64,000 nt of DNA from an uncultured Bacteroidota bacterium (GCA_937928385.1 CALEZD010000011.1:11532-75531), one strand, 5' to 3'; counted from the first letter of the stretch, positions 9,697 to 19,389 are shown. Notes: generated by a model from the letters alone, not told the origin. A program made the numbers and translations.

Positions 9697-10328
9697 ATTT
9701 CCTTCAGTAGCTTTATCTGGTTGCGGTAGAGGATAAGTTTCTTATCGTTTTCCAGCTTTTTCAACAGGCGGGATATAACTACACGGCTGCTGGCCAGTTC
9801 ATTCGCTATTTCCTGGTGCGACAGGTTGAGTAGGGTAGAATCGGTTGCTTTCGCTTTTTCTTTCAGGTAGGTGGCCAGCCGTTCGTCCAGGTTTTGGAAA
9901 GCGATACTGTCTATAGTGTTCAGCAGTTCATTGAAACGTACCCTGATGGTGCGCATCACAAAGTTCTTCCAACTGGGGTATTTTACCAACCAACTGTCCA
10001 TTACGGTTACGGGTACAGCCAGGAATTCCACATCATCTTCAGCCACCGCTTTTATTTCGCTCAGGCTGTGCTCCATACAGCAGGTAAAGGTCATGGCGCA
10101 GCTTTCGTTGGGGTTTACATAATACAGTAACAGTTCTTTGCCTTCCTCGTCCTGCCTCAATACCTTTACTGAACCTTTGGTAATGATGGGTATCTGCCGG
10201 ATAGTTTGCCCGTAATCCAGTATAGTTTCCCCTGCTTTTACCGACATAGGCTTGGCTGTGTCGTATATCTCTTTTACCAGGTTGCGTTCAAATAATGCTT
10301 CGAAAGAATGTAACTGTGTATCCTGCAC
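9693..10328 (-). CDS. Crp/Fnr-family transcriptional regulator
   Basis: A 211-residue protein with an N-terminal cyclic-nucleotide-binding-like fold (about 25-120), a dimerisation helix, and a C-terminal winged helix whose recognition region is LSHQEIANELASSRVVISRL (about 168-187). Three cysteines (Cys77, 83, 84) cluster in the sensor domain; this cluster is common in Bacteroidota members, and whether it senses redox state is unknown. It stands directly upstream of the rhodanese operon in the same direction, separated only by the palindrome, so control of that operon is likely. Confidence 0.92.
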   Translation of the reverse strand: MQDTQLHSFEALFERNLVKEIYDTAKPMSVKAGETILDYGQTIRQIPIITKGSVKVLRQDEEGKELLLYYVNPNESCAMTFTCCMEHSLSEIKAVAEDDVEFLAVPVTVMDSWLVKYPSWKNFVMRTIRVRFNELLNTIDSIAFQNLDERLATYLKEKAKATDSTLLNLSHQEIANELASSRVVISRLLKKLENDKKLILYRNQIKLLKEM

Positions 10329-10395
10329 TTTTATGGTTTATTAAAGTAAAAATACTAAAACTAACGACCAAATGCACGACCTATACCTGTTTCTG

Positions 10396-10450
10396 TTAAC
10401 CTTAATTAACTTCTATTAACCCTAAACGCGGTTCAGGATGGATAGTTTTG
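10396..10450 (+). promoter_or_regulatory. Three TTAAC direct repeats plus -7 element (response-regulator box)
   Basis: TTAAC occurs at 10396, 10406 and 10416, exactly one helical turn apart. The -7 element TAGTTTTG (10443-10450) begins 22 bases after the last repeat, and the ATG follows 13 bases later. The same repeats at the same 22-base distance precede the GLPGLI gene. Ten-bp direct repeats are how OmpR/PhoB-type regulators bind, and an OmpR-type regulator is encoded next door. Confidence 0.65.
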
Positions 10451-10463
10451 ACAAAAAGAAATT

Positions 10464-11330
10464 ATGAAACTGTTACAACTATTTTTATACTGCTTATTTG
10501 CCATACCTGCTACAGCTCAGTACATTGTATTTCCTTTGGACAACAGTCCTGTATCTATAGACGGAACACTACAAAACGCTGAATGGCAGCATGCCCATAG
10601 GGCTGTGATACCGGTAAATGCGTCTGATAGCGTCTCTGTACGGTACAAACATGACAATACAGCAATGTATTTCGCGTTTACAGGCAAACTGGAATCTGCG
10701 AATGCACTCTTCCCTGAAATATTGACTGATGCTGCAAATGTGGGAGGTGCCTCCTGGAGCAACGGACAATGGTGGTTGCATGTTTCTGCCACCGATTGTG
10801 AACATAACGGCGCTTATGGGATATATAACGATTGTAAGCTAATACAACCCGGGTGGGAGGCAGGCCCTAATTTTACAGCCGGTGCACCTGTTACAGATAC
10901 GGTTGAAATAAAAATTCCTTTTACTAAAGTTGGGTTTAATACAGCAACAATGGATACAATGCGCATAGCTTTTGTGGCAACCAATACAGCAAATGTTTTT
11001 ATGCTTTTCCCCGCCTCTGCAAACAGGCACCAACCTGCAACATGGGCTAAGGCTACATTTAGCAAAATACCCGCTGGTGTGAATGTAGTAGAAAACAGGA
11101 AAAACATAGTGGTTTATCCTAACCCCGTTGCCAATCAAATCTTTATAGAGGGGCTGACAGAAGGAGGAGAAGTAACCGTTACGGATTTATCCGGCAAAAC
11201 TATATTATCACAGTTATCAGCCGGGAACATTACAAAAATATCGCTACAACAGCTGGCGCAGGGCTGGTATATCATAAAGGTCATCAACGTTCATGGTGGT
11301 AATCTTAATTACAAAATATACAAGGAGTAG
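10464..11330 (+). CDS. Secreted CBM9/DOMON-like protein with T9SS sorting domain
   Basis: A 288-residue protein with signal peptide MKLLQLFLYCLFAIPATAQ. Residues ~25-205 have the pattern of CBM9-like sugar- or haem-binding domains seen in Bacteroidota (IDGTLQNAEWQHA, VRYKHDNTAMYFAFTG, VEIKIPFTKVGF). Residues ~215-288 begin VVYPNPVANQIF, a T9SS type A sorting domain. The ligand cannot be read from sequence. It is convergent with the two-component system, and its promoter carries the same TTAAC repeats as the GLPGLI operon, so it probably belongs to that regulon. Confidence 0.8.
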   Translation: MKLLQLFLYCLFAIPATAQYIVFPLDNSPVSIDGTLQNAEWQHAHRAVIPVNASDSVSVRYKHDNTAMYFAFTGKLESANALFPEILTDAANVGGASWSNGQWWLHVSATDCEHNGAYGIYNDCKLIQPGWEAGPNFTAGAPVTDTVEIKIPFTKVGFNTATMDTMRIAFVATNTANVFMLFPASANRHQPATWAKATFSKIPAGVNVVENRKNIVVYPNPVANQIFIEGLTEGGEVTVTDLSGKTILSQLSAGNITKISLQQLAQGWYIIKVINVHGGNLNYKIYKE

Positions 11331-11343
11331 ATGTAGTACGGAA

Positions 11344-12039
11344 TTACACTTGTTTTACAACAAAATGATAACCTATACCCTTGAGTGTGATGATTTCAAC
11401 TGCAGCTTCTGCACTAAAATGTTCACGAAGTTTACGGATATAGACATCAAGGTTCCGACTGTTGAAAAATGAATCATCGCCCCATATGTTCTTAAGCAGT
11501 AATCGTCTTTCTATAGGGTGATTGCTATTTTGGCATAATACATGTAACACCTGTGTTTCACGATTAGACAGTTTGATGATTTTGTCTGCAGTGTGCAGTT
11601 CATACAAGGCCGGGTAGAATTTAGATTGGCCAAGGGTAATCTCTTCCTGAACTGAAGCTGTACCTCTCGGTTTACCTGCAATACGCAGTTGATTTTCTAT
11701 TCGCACTATCAGTTCTTCAATACTGAATGGTTTTTTCAGGTAATCTGTACCGCCGGACGAAAATCCCTTTATTACATCAGTTGTGGTTGTTTTAGCTGTA
11801 AGGAATATGATTGGTAACTGGGGGTAGAGATTGTGTATACGTTCACCAAGTGTGAATCCATCAGTATTTGGCAACATTATATCCAGTATGCAGATGTCTG
11901 GCGAGAAATGCTGCAATGCATCCAGCACGCGCCCACCGTCTTTCACATGCTGTACAGTATAGTTTTTTAGTTCCAGGGTTTCTTTCACTATCCGTGCCAA
12001 AAACTGTTCGTCCTCTACGTATAATATTTTTGTATGCAT
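11344..12039 (-). CDS. OmpR-family DNA-binding response regulator
   Basis: A 231-residue regulator. The receiver domain (1-120) has acidic pair ED near residue 10, phospho-acceptor Asp53 in DICILDIMLP, and the conserved lysine in YLKKPF. The C-terminal winged helix includes NLDVYIRKLREHF and IITLKGIGYHFV, typical of OmpR/PhoB. I start at ATG 12039 because MHTKILYVEDE is the standard N-terminus. That ATG lies 1 base after the stop of the sensor kinase gene, so the two are cotranscribed. The TTAAC direct repeats beside this locus are its likely operators. Confidence 0.95.
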   Translation of the reverse strand: MHTKILYVEDEQFLARIVKETLELKNYTVQHVKDGGRVLDALQHFSPDICILDIMLPNTDGFTLGERIHNLYPQLPIIFLTAKTTTTDVIKGFSSGGTDYLKKPFSIEELIVRIENQLRIAGKPRGTASVQEEITLGQSKFYPALYELHTADKIIKLSNRETQVLHVLCQNSNHPIERRLLLKNIWGDDSFFNSRNLDVYIRKLREHFSAEAAVEIITLKGIGYHFVVKQV

Positions 12040-12040
12040 A

Positions 12041-13636
12041 TTATCGGCCTCTGAAAAATTGAAGTGTAAACCGGCACCCGCTTTCAGGCATATTCTGCAC
12101 TGTTGCCACGCCATCATGCAGTTGCATTACTTGTTTTACATAACTCAGCCCCAGGCCATAACCTTGTATATTATGCCTGTCGCCGGTAGGTACCCTGAAA
12201 AATTTTTCAAATACCTGTTCTCTGTACTCATCTGGTATCCCCGGGCCATTATCAGTAATGTTCATAGTGATTGTTGCATTATGAGCTATTATGTCTATAT
12301 GAATTTGTACAGGTGAGTTGCAGTACTTTATACTGTTGTCAATAATATTCAGTATAGCGCCTTGTACATGTAGCTTGTCAATGTTCAGAATAAAGTTTTC
12401 TCCTTCAGTATGCAGGGTGATTTCTGTATTGTTTTGTTGTACCCTTAGTTTCAGCGACTGTACAATTTCTTTCGTTAATGCCGCGATATCAGTGGCCTCA
12501 CGTTGCAATGTGATTTTTCCTTGTTCCAGCAAAGAGGTGTGCAATGCTTTATTTATGAGCATTTCCAGCCGTGTAGTTTCATGTTTTGCCATCTGTATAT
12601 ATTCGCGCGCCTGTACAGGATTATTAATGATGTTATAATCATCAAGTGCTTCAAGGGCTACTTTTACAGTCGCTACAGGGGTTTTAAGCTCGTGAGACAT
12701 ATTGCTGATCAACCCGTTTTTTATTTCGGTCAGCCTCATCTGTCGCTGCAGGTTTCGGTAACTGATGATGAAAGCCATTTGGACCATGCCAACAAGCAAT
12801 AAGCCAAACAATGATTGAGGCAGTATCTTTTGGAATAAGTACCCTTCATACCCTGTGATGGCTAATTTGCCTTTGTTCTCGTAAATATTGTAAGCTACTA
12901 CTATTTGTTTGTCGTTCTTCTTGTCCAATACAGTGCTGTCATTAAGCCACACAGGCTTGAAGGACTTACTTTTCCAGTTAAGTTCTTTCCTGAATTGTTC
13001 ATGAATAATAGCAATATCTGCTGGCTGCATTTCCATGTTTATTCTTCCTGCGCTGTCCTTCAGTGTTTGTTTAATAGCTGTGGTCAGCAACGTGGTAACC
13101 AGTTTGAGGATAGGTGAATCTGCCACTTGCCCGGACTGCATGAATATCATTTCTTTCCGTGCATGTGCAAATGCACTGCTGTCTTCAGCAGCTATAAATA
13201 CAGTGTGCCTCTCTGTATCAGTAGGCTCGCCTGTTTTGATTTTTATCCGAGCCTGCAGAATTTGTTTGTCGTGTACCGACATCTTCTGCAAAGCCTCTTT
13301 CAGGCTGTCTTGTGATTGCACACCGCTATATGTACTGTATATAAAAAAGGGTGAATCAGGCAACGAAATATCTTTTTTTAACACTCGCCTTATAGCATTA
13401 TCACTATCGGCCGGAGATAAGGCCGGCCCTATATAACGTTCAAACAATAAAGAGTCAGCTATTCCTTTATGTGTGTTCGTCAGGTCGGTAAGAAGTTCTT
13501 TTTGTAAAGATTGTTTTTCGTCATGATACTGACTGTTGAGCCAATAGCATACAAAACATAATAATAGCAGCATACTGGCTGTCATCAGTACACGCGCCCA
13601 ACGCAGGCCACTTTTGCTGTTGGCTTTAAATACCAT
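12041..13636 (-). CDS. Membrane sensor histidine kinase
   Basis: A 531-residue kinase with a TM segment near residues 15-35, an extracytoplasmic sensor region of about 230 residues, and a second TM near 255-275. HisKA follows with phospho-acceptor in NMSHELKTPV (about residue 313), then HATPase motifs NIIDNSIKY, ITDNGPGIP and GYGLGLSYVKQV. I start at ATG 13636: an upstream TTG overlaps a -7 element (TACCTTTG on the minus strand, 13650-13643), so the transcript may be nearly leaderless. Partner of the adjacent regulator. The signal is unknown, but cell-envelope control is plausible given the neighbouring surface genes. Confidence 0.93.
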   Translation of the reverse strand: MVFKANSKSGLRWARVLMTASMLLLLCFVCYWLNSQYHDEKQSLQKELLTDLTNTHKGIADSLLFERYIGPALSPADSDNAIRRVLKKDISLPDSPFFIYSTYSGVQSQDSLKEALQKMSVHDKQILQARIKIKTGEPTDTERHTVFIAAEDSSAFAHARKEMIFMQSGQVADSPILKLVTTLLTTAIKQTLKDSAGRINMEMQPADIAIIHEQFRKELNWKSKSFKPVWLNDSTVLDKKNDKQIVVAYNIYENKGKLAITGYEGYLFQKILPQSLFGLLLVGMVQMAFIISYRNLQRQMRLTEIKNGLISNMSHELKTPVATVKVALEALDDYNIINNPVQAREYIQMAKHETTRLEMLINKALHTSLLEQGKITLQREATDIAALTKEIVQSLKLRVQQNNTEITLHTEGENFILNIDKLHVQGAILNIIDNSIKYCNSPVQIHIDIIAHNATITMNITDNGPGIPDEYREQVFEKFFRVPTGDRHNIQGYGLGLSYVKQVMQLHDGVATVQNMPESGCRFTLQFFRGR

Positions 13637-13679
13637 CGGGTACAAAGGTAAATAACAGGAAGTTTCCCCGGGTCCGATA

Positions 13680-13745
13680 TTAACATTAATTAACCCTAAT
13701 TGGCCGCACGTTAACCGACAGGCCTGTTTCTCCCAGGTAGTTTTA
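13680..13745 (+). promoter_or_regulatory. TTAAC direct repeats plus -7-like element of the GLPGLI operon
   Basis: TTAAC occurs at 13680, 13690 and 13711 (spacings 10 and 21). TAGTTTTA (13738-13745) begins exactly 22 bases after the last repeat, as at 10396-10450. The 15-base core TTAACnTTAATTAAC is shared by both sites. The site lies between divergent transcription units, so it could also autoregulate the kinase/regulator operon. Confidence 0.65.
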
Positions 13746-13771
13746 CCTCATAACCAAAGATTGAATTTTTT

Positions 13772-14521
13772 ATGAAACAGATTATCTGCACACTGGCGTT
13801 TATTTTGCCATGTACATTGCATGCCCAAACCGAAAAGGAAGGAACAATTATCTATGAGGAGATAATTAAGATTAATATCTCGGATATGCCTGAGTTGGAA
13901 GCATTTGCCGCTATGATTCCCAAAGAACAGCGCAGCAGCAAGCTCTTGTATTATACCAATAATGCCACTTTATACAGGAACGACCCCTCTGAAAAGGAAC
14001 AGTCCACGAATACTATAGACAACGGGGGAATGAAAATGGTTATGAAAATGGATCGGCCTGAAGAAATAGTGTATAAAGACCTGGTAACAGGTAAGACCTA
14101 CGAACAGAAAGAATTTATGGGCAGACGTTTCCTGATTGAGGGGGAAGTAAGACAACCGGGTTGGAAACTGGGTACAGGTACAAAAAGTATCGCCGGCTAC
14201 CCTTGTCGCGATGCTGTGCTGATAAAAGATAAAGATACAATAAACGCATGGTTTACCACTGCAATACCAATAGCCTCAGGCCCTTATACTTTAAGTGGTT
14301 TGCCCGGCATGATACTGGAAGCGAATATAGGAAACAGGGTGCAGGTAGTAGCGAAGGAAATAAAGAGCACGGCGAACCTGTCTATGTTGAAGAAACCAGG
14401 CTCGGGGAAAAAAATAAGTGCCGGGGATTTTGAAAAAATGGTTAAAGAGAAAACAAAAGAAATGGAACAACTACAAGGCGGTAATGGTAACCGGGTATTT
14501 ATTCACAGAGAAGTACACTAA
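13772..14521 (+). CDS. GLPGLI family protein
   Basis: A 249-residue protein with signal peptide MKQIICTLAFILPCTLHAQ and the family signature in YTLSGLPGMILEANI (about residue 170-185). Earlier segments such as YEEIIKINI, YKDLVTGKTYEQKEFMGRRFLI and KSIAGYPCRDAVL also fit. GLPGLI proteins are periplasmic Bacteroidota proteins of unknown biochemical role, usually paired with an outer-membrane receptor-like gene, as here (12 bases downstream). Likely controlled by the adjacent two-component system. Confidence 0.92.
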   Translation: MKQIICTLAFILPCTLHAQTEKEGTIIYEEIIKINISDMPELEAFAAMIPKEQRSSKLLYYTNNATLYRNDPSEKEQSTNTIDNGGMKMVMKMDRPEEIVYKDLVTGKTYEQKEFMGRRFLIEGEVRQPGWKLGTGTKSIAGYPCRDAVLIKDKDTINAWFTTAIPIASGPYTLSGLPGMILEANIGNRVQVVAKEIKSTANLSMLKKPGSGKKISAGDFEKMVKEKTKEMEQLQGGNGNRVFIHREVH

Positions 14522-14533
14522 ACCGGCTAAATT

Positions 14534-17299
14534 ATGTATAGGATATTTTATATAGTAAGTTGTATAGTGCTGCTGGCAGGTAATTCTTACGCACAGTCGT
14601 CCCGCCTGGAATGCAGGGTAATAGACGGGCAGGGTAAGCCTGTAGAAATGGCAACAGTAGCACTATTGAAACCTGCTGATTCTACATTGGCCTACTTCGG
14701 TATCAGCAATCAATCAGGGGTAGTTGAAATAAAAAATCTGAACGATGGTGTGTACCTGGTGCAGGTGGCCTTAGTAGGTTATAAAACCTTTTATAAGCAG
14801 GTGAAGGTACCTGTAATGCATAACGATCTTGGCTTGGTTATAATGGATAGGTTATCTCAGCAAATGGATGAGGTGGTTATAACCGGTGAACGTATCCCCT
14901 TGCTGATAAAAAAGGATACAGTGGAGTATGATGCCCGTGCATTCAAAACCAAACCTGATGCTAACGTGGAGGAACTGCTAAAAAAATTACCCGGTGTGGA
15001 GGTTGACCGTTCCGGCAATATAAAAGCGCAGGGCGAGCAGGTAAACAAGTTGTTTGTAGATGGGAAGGAGTTTTTTGGCAATGACCCTATTGTAGCCACA
15101 CGCAATCTGCCTGCCGATGCCATCAGCAAAGTGCAGGTGTTTGACAAAAAATCGGATATGACGGAATTTACGGGTGTGGATGACGGCTCAAGAGAGCGCA
15201 CAATTAACCTGATGCTGAAGGATGGCAAAAAACAAGGCTATTTTGGTGATGCAACCATAGGAGGAGGTACAAATGAACGATACAAAGCCGCGGCTAAACT
15301 ATACAGGTTTCGCCCTCAAAACCAGTTTGCTGCCTTATGTATGTTGAATAATATCAACCGCTCCGGTTTCAGTTTTAGCGATTATATCAATTTTAGCGGT
15401 GGACTGCAGAGCATGGCGAACGGTGGAAATTTACTGATGAAAGTTAACAGCGGTAATAACCTGCCGGTAAATTTTGGCCAACCTGTTAATGGTATCGTTA
15501 CATCAGGCGCAGCCGGTATTAACTACAGCTATGAAATGGGAAGAAACAGGAGGATTTGTGTAAGCTATATGGGCAACGGTGCGGATAAAAAACTAAATGA
15601 ATCTACCTGGTCGCGAAATTTTATACAGCAAAACGATTTCATAACAGAGGGTAACAGTCGTCAGCAGACTAAGAATATTACACACCGGCTGAATCTGAAT
15701 GTGCGCAATGATATGGATTCATTTACCCAGGTTACGATGTTTGTGGGTGGAGAATTGTCTGATAACCACTTCAGAGATGGAGGTTCATCCTCTTCACGAA
15801 TGTCAGATCTGCTGGTGAATACACAGGATAGAAATGTCCTTCAGCTTGTTAATACTTTTACGGCAAGAGGCGGAGGAGGTGCTACAAGAAGGTCAGCATC
15901 GGGTAAGGATGTGTTCAATTTATCAGGCAGTGTAGTATATCAGCAAAATCTGAAAGAAGACGATTGGGATAATGTAACTGTATTCACAGGTATTGGTACC
16001 CCTGTCGCTAATAACCTGTTCCGCAACGACAGGGTCAGGACTCAGGAGTATGAAGGCGGTTTTTCCTGGTCGCATGCATTGGGTAAAGGGTATTTTGTTG
16101 AACCGCAATTAAAAGCCGGGGCGGACCTGGCCCGACTCAACAGGGAACAGGGAACCTCACTGGATGAAGGCCTGGTCATTGATTCGTTAAGCCCTGATTT
16201 TAAAACAAACTACACTTACCTGCGCCCGGGTATCAGTATCAAAAAAGGTACGAGCAGGGTACAGTATAATTTGTCGCTGCACCATGAGAGCGGATTCCTT
16301 GCCCAACGCAGGGCTTATGCGATGGAAGGGACACGCAATTATAACTATTTCCTGCCCGGGTTCAACTGGCGTAATGAATACGCTACCGGGAAACACCTCT
16401 CATTCAATTATTCTACTTCGGTACAAGCACCTGATTACAATCAATTATTACCAGTCCCGGTGATTGTCAGTCCATTGAGTGCTATTGCCGGCAACAGTAT
16501 GTTGCAACCGGAGTATAACCATAATGCCCGTGCGGCTTGGATGTTTTTCGACCAGTTTTCGCTTACCAGCCTTTTCGTAAGCATCAATGGTTCTTACACG
16601 CATAACAAAATCAACCGTTCAGTGACTATTAATAACAGCCTGGCACAATACAGTTCGCTCGTCAATATGCCGGACAATTATACAGCCGGCATGAGTATCT
16701 CATTCGACAGGCCTATAGGTGCATTAGGTATAAAATTTAAAGCAGGCATTAACGAGCGGTACAATAAGGGTTACACACTGGTAAACGGGGTGAGCAATGC
16801 CACATCGTCGATGGTACACGAGTGGATGTTAGGATTTGAAAACAGGAAAAAAGAGAAATGGGATGCGGAGATTGGTGGTATAATAAGCATTACCGATGCA
16901 CGGTACTCCTTACAGCAGTCGTTGAACAATGTATATTACAATACTGGAGGGTATGCCACCCTTAGTTACCGGCCTGGTAGCCATTGGTTCTTTCTGCTGT
17001 CGGCAGACGTAACGCTTTATAGCAGGCAGAGTTTTAACAGTTCTGTATTGGTCCCCCTTTTACGTTCCGAAGTTTCTTATTACTTCCTGAAAGGTAACCG
17101 AGGCGTGCTTACGCTGGAAGGATTTGATATGTTGAACAGTAATACCTACTTGCAGCGGGTCAGCAATCAGAACTACCTGGCTGAGGTCCGCTCAGACATT
17201 GTAGGGCAGTATTTCATGCTTAGCTTCAAATACATATTGAATAAAACAGGTAAAAAATCACCCGTAATGCTTGACGACATTGATATCATGCTAAGGTAA
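14534..17299 (+). CDS. Outer-membrane beta-barrel receptor (TonB-receptor-like)
   Basis: A 921-residue protein with signal peptide ending NSYAQ, a carboxypeptidase-regulatory-like domain (about 25-110), and a plug domain with EELLKKLPGVEVDRSGNIKAQGEQVNKLFVDGKEFFG. A long beta-barrel (outer-membrane beta-barrel family 3 type) follows. Such proteins transport or assemble something at the outer membrane together with GLPGLI partners. Cargo unknown. Shares the GLPGLI operon. Confidence 0.9.
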   Translation: MYRIFYIVSCIVLLAGNSYAQSSRLECRVIDGQGKPVEMATVALLKPADSTLAYFGISNQSGVVEIKNLNDGVYLVQVALVGYKTFYKQVKVPVMHNDLGLVIMDRLSQQMDEVVITGERIPLLIKKDTVEYDARAFKTKPDANVEELLKKLPGVEVDRSGNIKAQGEQVNKLFVDGKEFFGNDPIVATRNLPADAISKVQVFDKKSDMTEFTGVDDGSRERTINLMLKDGKKQGYFGDATIGGGTNERYKAAAKLYRFRPQNQFAALCMLNNINRSGFSFSDYINFSGGLQSMANGGNLLMKVNSGNNLPVNFGQPVNGIVTSGAAGINYSYEMGRNRRICVSYMGNGADKKLNESTWSRNFIQQNDFITEGNSRQQTKNITHRLNLNVRNDMDSFTQVTMFVGGELSDNHFRDGGSSSSRMSDLLVNTQDRNVLQLVNTFTARGGGGATRRSASGKDVFNLSGSVVYQQNLKEDDWDNVTVFTGIGTPVANNLFRNDRVRTQEYEGGFSWSHALGKGYFVEPQLKAGADLARLNREQGTSLDEGLVIDSLSPDFKTNYTYLRPGISIKKGTSRVQYNLSLHHESGFLAQRRAYAMEGTRNYNYFLPGFNWRNEYATGKHLSFNYSTSVQAPDYNQLLPVPVIVSPLSAIAGNSMLQPEYNHNARAAWMFFDQFSLTSLFVSINGSYTHNKINRSVTINNSLAQYSSLVNMPDNYTAGMSISFDRPIGALGIKFKAGINERYNKGYTLVNGVSNATSSMVHEWMLGFENRKKEKWDAEIGGIISITDARYSLQQSLNNVYYNTGGYATLSYRPGSHWFFLLSADVTLYSRQSFNSSVLVPLLRSEVSYYFLKGNRGVLTLEGFDMLNSNTYLQRVSNQNYLAEVRSDIVGQYFMLSFKYILNKTGKKSPVMLDDIDIMLR

Positions 17300-17346
17300 A
17301 CACATACTATTGGCAGTAAAAAAGACATTTCCTATTTTACAGAAAT

Positions 17347-19296
17347 ATGAGAGTACTTTTTTATTCCCTGTCTTTTTTGTGTTTCAGTCTTCCCGCTGTT
17401 GCGCAAATGGACACTACCAATGGTTTTACCGCCCCTGCAAAAGTTTCCGGTAATGTCCGCGACCTGGCTACGTACCTGTGCGATGGTGTGTATAGCGATA
17501 CGCTGAAGGCAAACCTGATTTTCAACTGGATAACCCATAATATAGAATTCGACATCAAAGCTGCCAAAGACCCTAACCGGCCGCCGGTTGTTGTTGCTGA
17601 CGTGTTGAAAAACAAAAAAGCAGTAGGTGATGGGTATGCTGCCTTGTATGAAGAAATGTGCGAAGCTGTGGGGCTGGAAGCTGTACGCATAGCCGGTTAC
17701 GTCAAAGACTGGAAATTTGACAACGGGGACAAATTTTACATTCCACGCCACGAGTGGGTAGCGGTAATGATAGACCGTCGGTGGGAGCTGGTAGACCCTA
17801 CCTTCGGCGCAGGCGGTATTTCGCATGCGCCGGGCTGGTTCCGCACGCAGCTCAACCGTTTTACCAAAGAAAAAGTTACGTATTCAAAGAAGGAAGTTTT
17901 TCAGTTTCGCTACAACCCGGGATATTTCATGAAAAACCCTATGGATTTCCGCCGTACACATTTGTCTGCTGACCCTTTGTGGCAATTGGCCAAAGTACCC
18001 CTACCACTAAATATTTTCGAAAAAGGTGATTCAGCCGTAGTTGAATTTAACACGGCTAATGACGGGAGAGTGAACCGCGCCGCTGAGCTGGAATATATAG
18101 CCCGCCTTAATGAAGACCAGAAATTATCTGAAGCTGCTGACAGGATGTATAAATTCAACAACCGTTTTCCTGTGGTGTTGGCCATGAAAGAATCAATGCG
18201 TGCTTCTGAATTGCTGGCTAAGTATGCATCGCGCAGGCACGTGCCTCAAAGAAACGCTTTTGAAGATGCCTACAGGGGACAGGTGCTGGCCAAAGGTTAC
18301 CTGGAAAAACAGCGTAGCTATATGCCTGAGCAGTATAACGAGCTGAAGAAAAAGAATATAACTAAAAACAGGGAAGCCAACGACCGTATACGCAAGATAA
18401 GGGTACACAATAAAATACTTACTTCTCAATGCCGTATGCATGCCTCAGCAGCACAGCGAAAGTATGATGTGCTGGACAAGAAAAAGGGCAGGGCCGATGA
18501 TGCCATGGAAAGAATATCGCCGGGGCGCATAGACAGTATTAAAACCAGTACGTTAGCAAAAGAAAGCGGCGATCCTTCGTTAACAGTTATTACCGACTCG
18601 ATTGCTGCAAAAAATACACGCATCAGGCAGGGCAATATGGCTGTTGTAGATAAGATGCAGGCTATTACCACCCTGCAGGAAGAAAACAGGGCTCTTTCCG
18701 ACATTTTATCACGCCTGGTGCCTTATTCAGATACGGTTTTGGCCATTGAGGCAGAGGCAAGGTTGAATTTCAGGGACAGTTATGACGATGAGGTAAGGTT
18801 TTTGATGCAGGTGTTTGAGCAACTGCGTTTCACCGAGGGAGATTCCATACAAAAGGCCTACTTCAATAATTTTGATACGTTGGTGGTGTATTACGAAGAC
18901 CTGCTGAAGATTTACCTGCAACAAGCCGACCTGTACAAATCCTCTTTGCGCGATATGGAGCAATACCGCCGCTGGAATAACACCAATGAAAAGATAGTTT
19001 CTTCTTATATAAACGCAGCTAAGGGTTATTCTGAATGCCTGTCGCAATATCAGCAGAATATGGATGTATATGCTAACTACCTGGCGGACAATAAAAATGC
19101 CTTTGAAACGATGGCGAAGATGTATGAAGATGAACTGGACCTGCTGGACAGGATGGAAGAAGGCGAAACTGCCAGGAAAGAAGCCGAAGAAACTGAGCTG
19201 AACGAAAACAAGTCCTTTGACGAGCGTGAGAACGACCGCCAGCAACAGCAGGTAAAGGATATGTTGCAGCAACTGACAGATATTTTAAGTAAATAA
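17347..19296 (+). CDS. Transglutaminase-like protein lacking catalytic cysteine
   Basis: A 649-residue secreted protein (signal peptide ends AVAQ). Residues ~30-160 are a transglutaminase-like fold of the kyphoscoliosis-peptidase type. The usual GxCxGYA reads AVGDGYAAL, so Gly94 stands where the nucleophilic Cys is expected (codon GGT). The other triad members seem present (His135 in PRHEWVAV, Asp150 in LVDPTF). Residues 320-649 are rich in Glu, Lys and Arg and predicted coiled coil. It is probably a scaffold or binding protein rather than an enzyme. It lies 47 bases after the receptor gene. Confidence 0.8.
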   Translation: MRVLFYSLSFLCFSLPAVAQMDTTNGFTAPAKVSGNVRDLATYLCDGVYSDTLKANLIFNWITHNIEFDIKAAKDPNRPPVVVADVLKNKKAVGDGYAALYEEMCEAVGLEAVRIAGYVKDWKFDNGDKFYIPRHEWVAVMIDRRWELVDPTFGAGGISHAPGWFRTQLNRFTKEKVTYSKKEVFQFRYNPGYFMKNPMDFRRTHLSADPLWQLAKVPLPLNIFEKGDSAVVEFNTANDGRVNRAAELEYIARLNEDQKLSEAADRMYKFNNRFPVVLAMKESMRASELLAKYASRRHVPQRNAFEDAYRGQVLAKGYLEKQRSYMPEQYNELKKKNITKNREANDRIRKIRVHNKILTSQCRMHASAAQRKYDVLDKKKGRADDAMERISPGRIDSIKTSTLAKESGDPSLTVITDSIAAKNTRIRQGNMAVVDKMQAITTLQEENRALSDILSRLVPYSDTVLAIEAEARLNFRDSYDDEVRFLMQVFEQLRFTEGDSIQKAYFNNFDTLVVYYEDLLKIYLQQADLYKSSLRDMEQYRRWNNTNEKIVSSYINAAKGYSECLSQYQQNMDVYANYLADNKNAFETMAKMYEDELDLLDRMEEGETARKEAEETELNENKSFDERENDRQQQQVKDMLQQLTDILSK

Positions 19297-19314
19297 ATCC
19301 CTCTTTCCCAAAAC

Positions 19315-19380
19315 ATGACGAAAGTCATTTTTTAAGGGGTAATACATCATTTTTTGCCGCTATGTACGCAGATACTTTTG
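19315..19380 (+). promoter_or_regulatory. cbb3 locus promoter with Fnr-type box
   Basis: The palindrome ATGAC-GAAA-GTCAT occupies 19315-19328. TACTTTTG (19373-19380) matches the TAnnTTTG -7 element, with a possible TTG at 19354-19356. The palindrome centre is 51.5 bases before the -7 element, i.e. near -62, a class I activator position. The same arrangement recurs before ccoS. The transcript leader before ATG 19390 would be only a few bases. Confidence 0.7.
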
Positions 19381-19389
19381 TAAAAAGTA

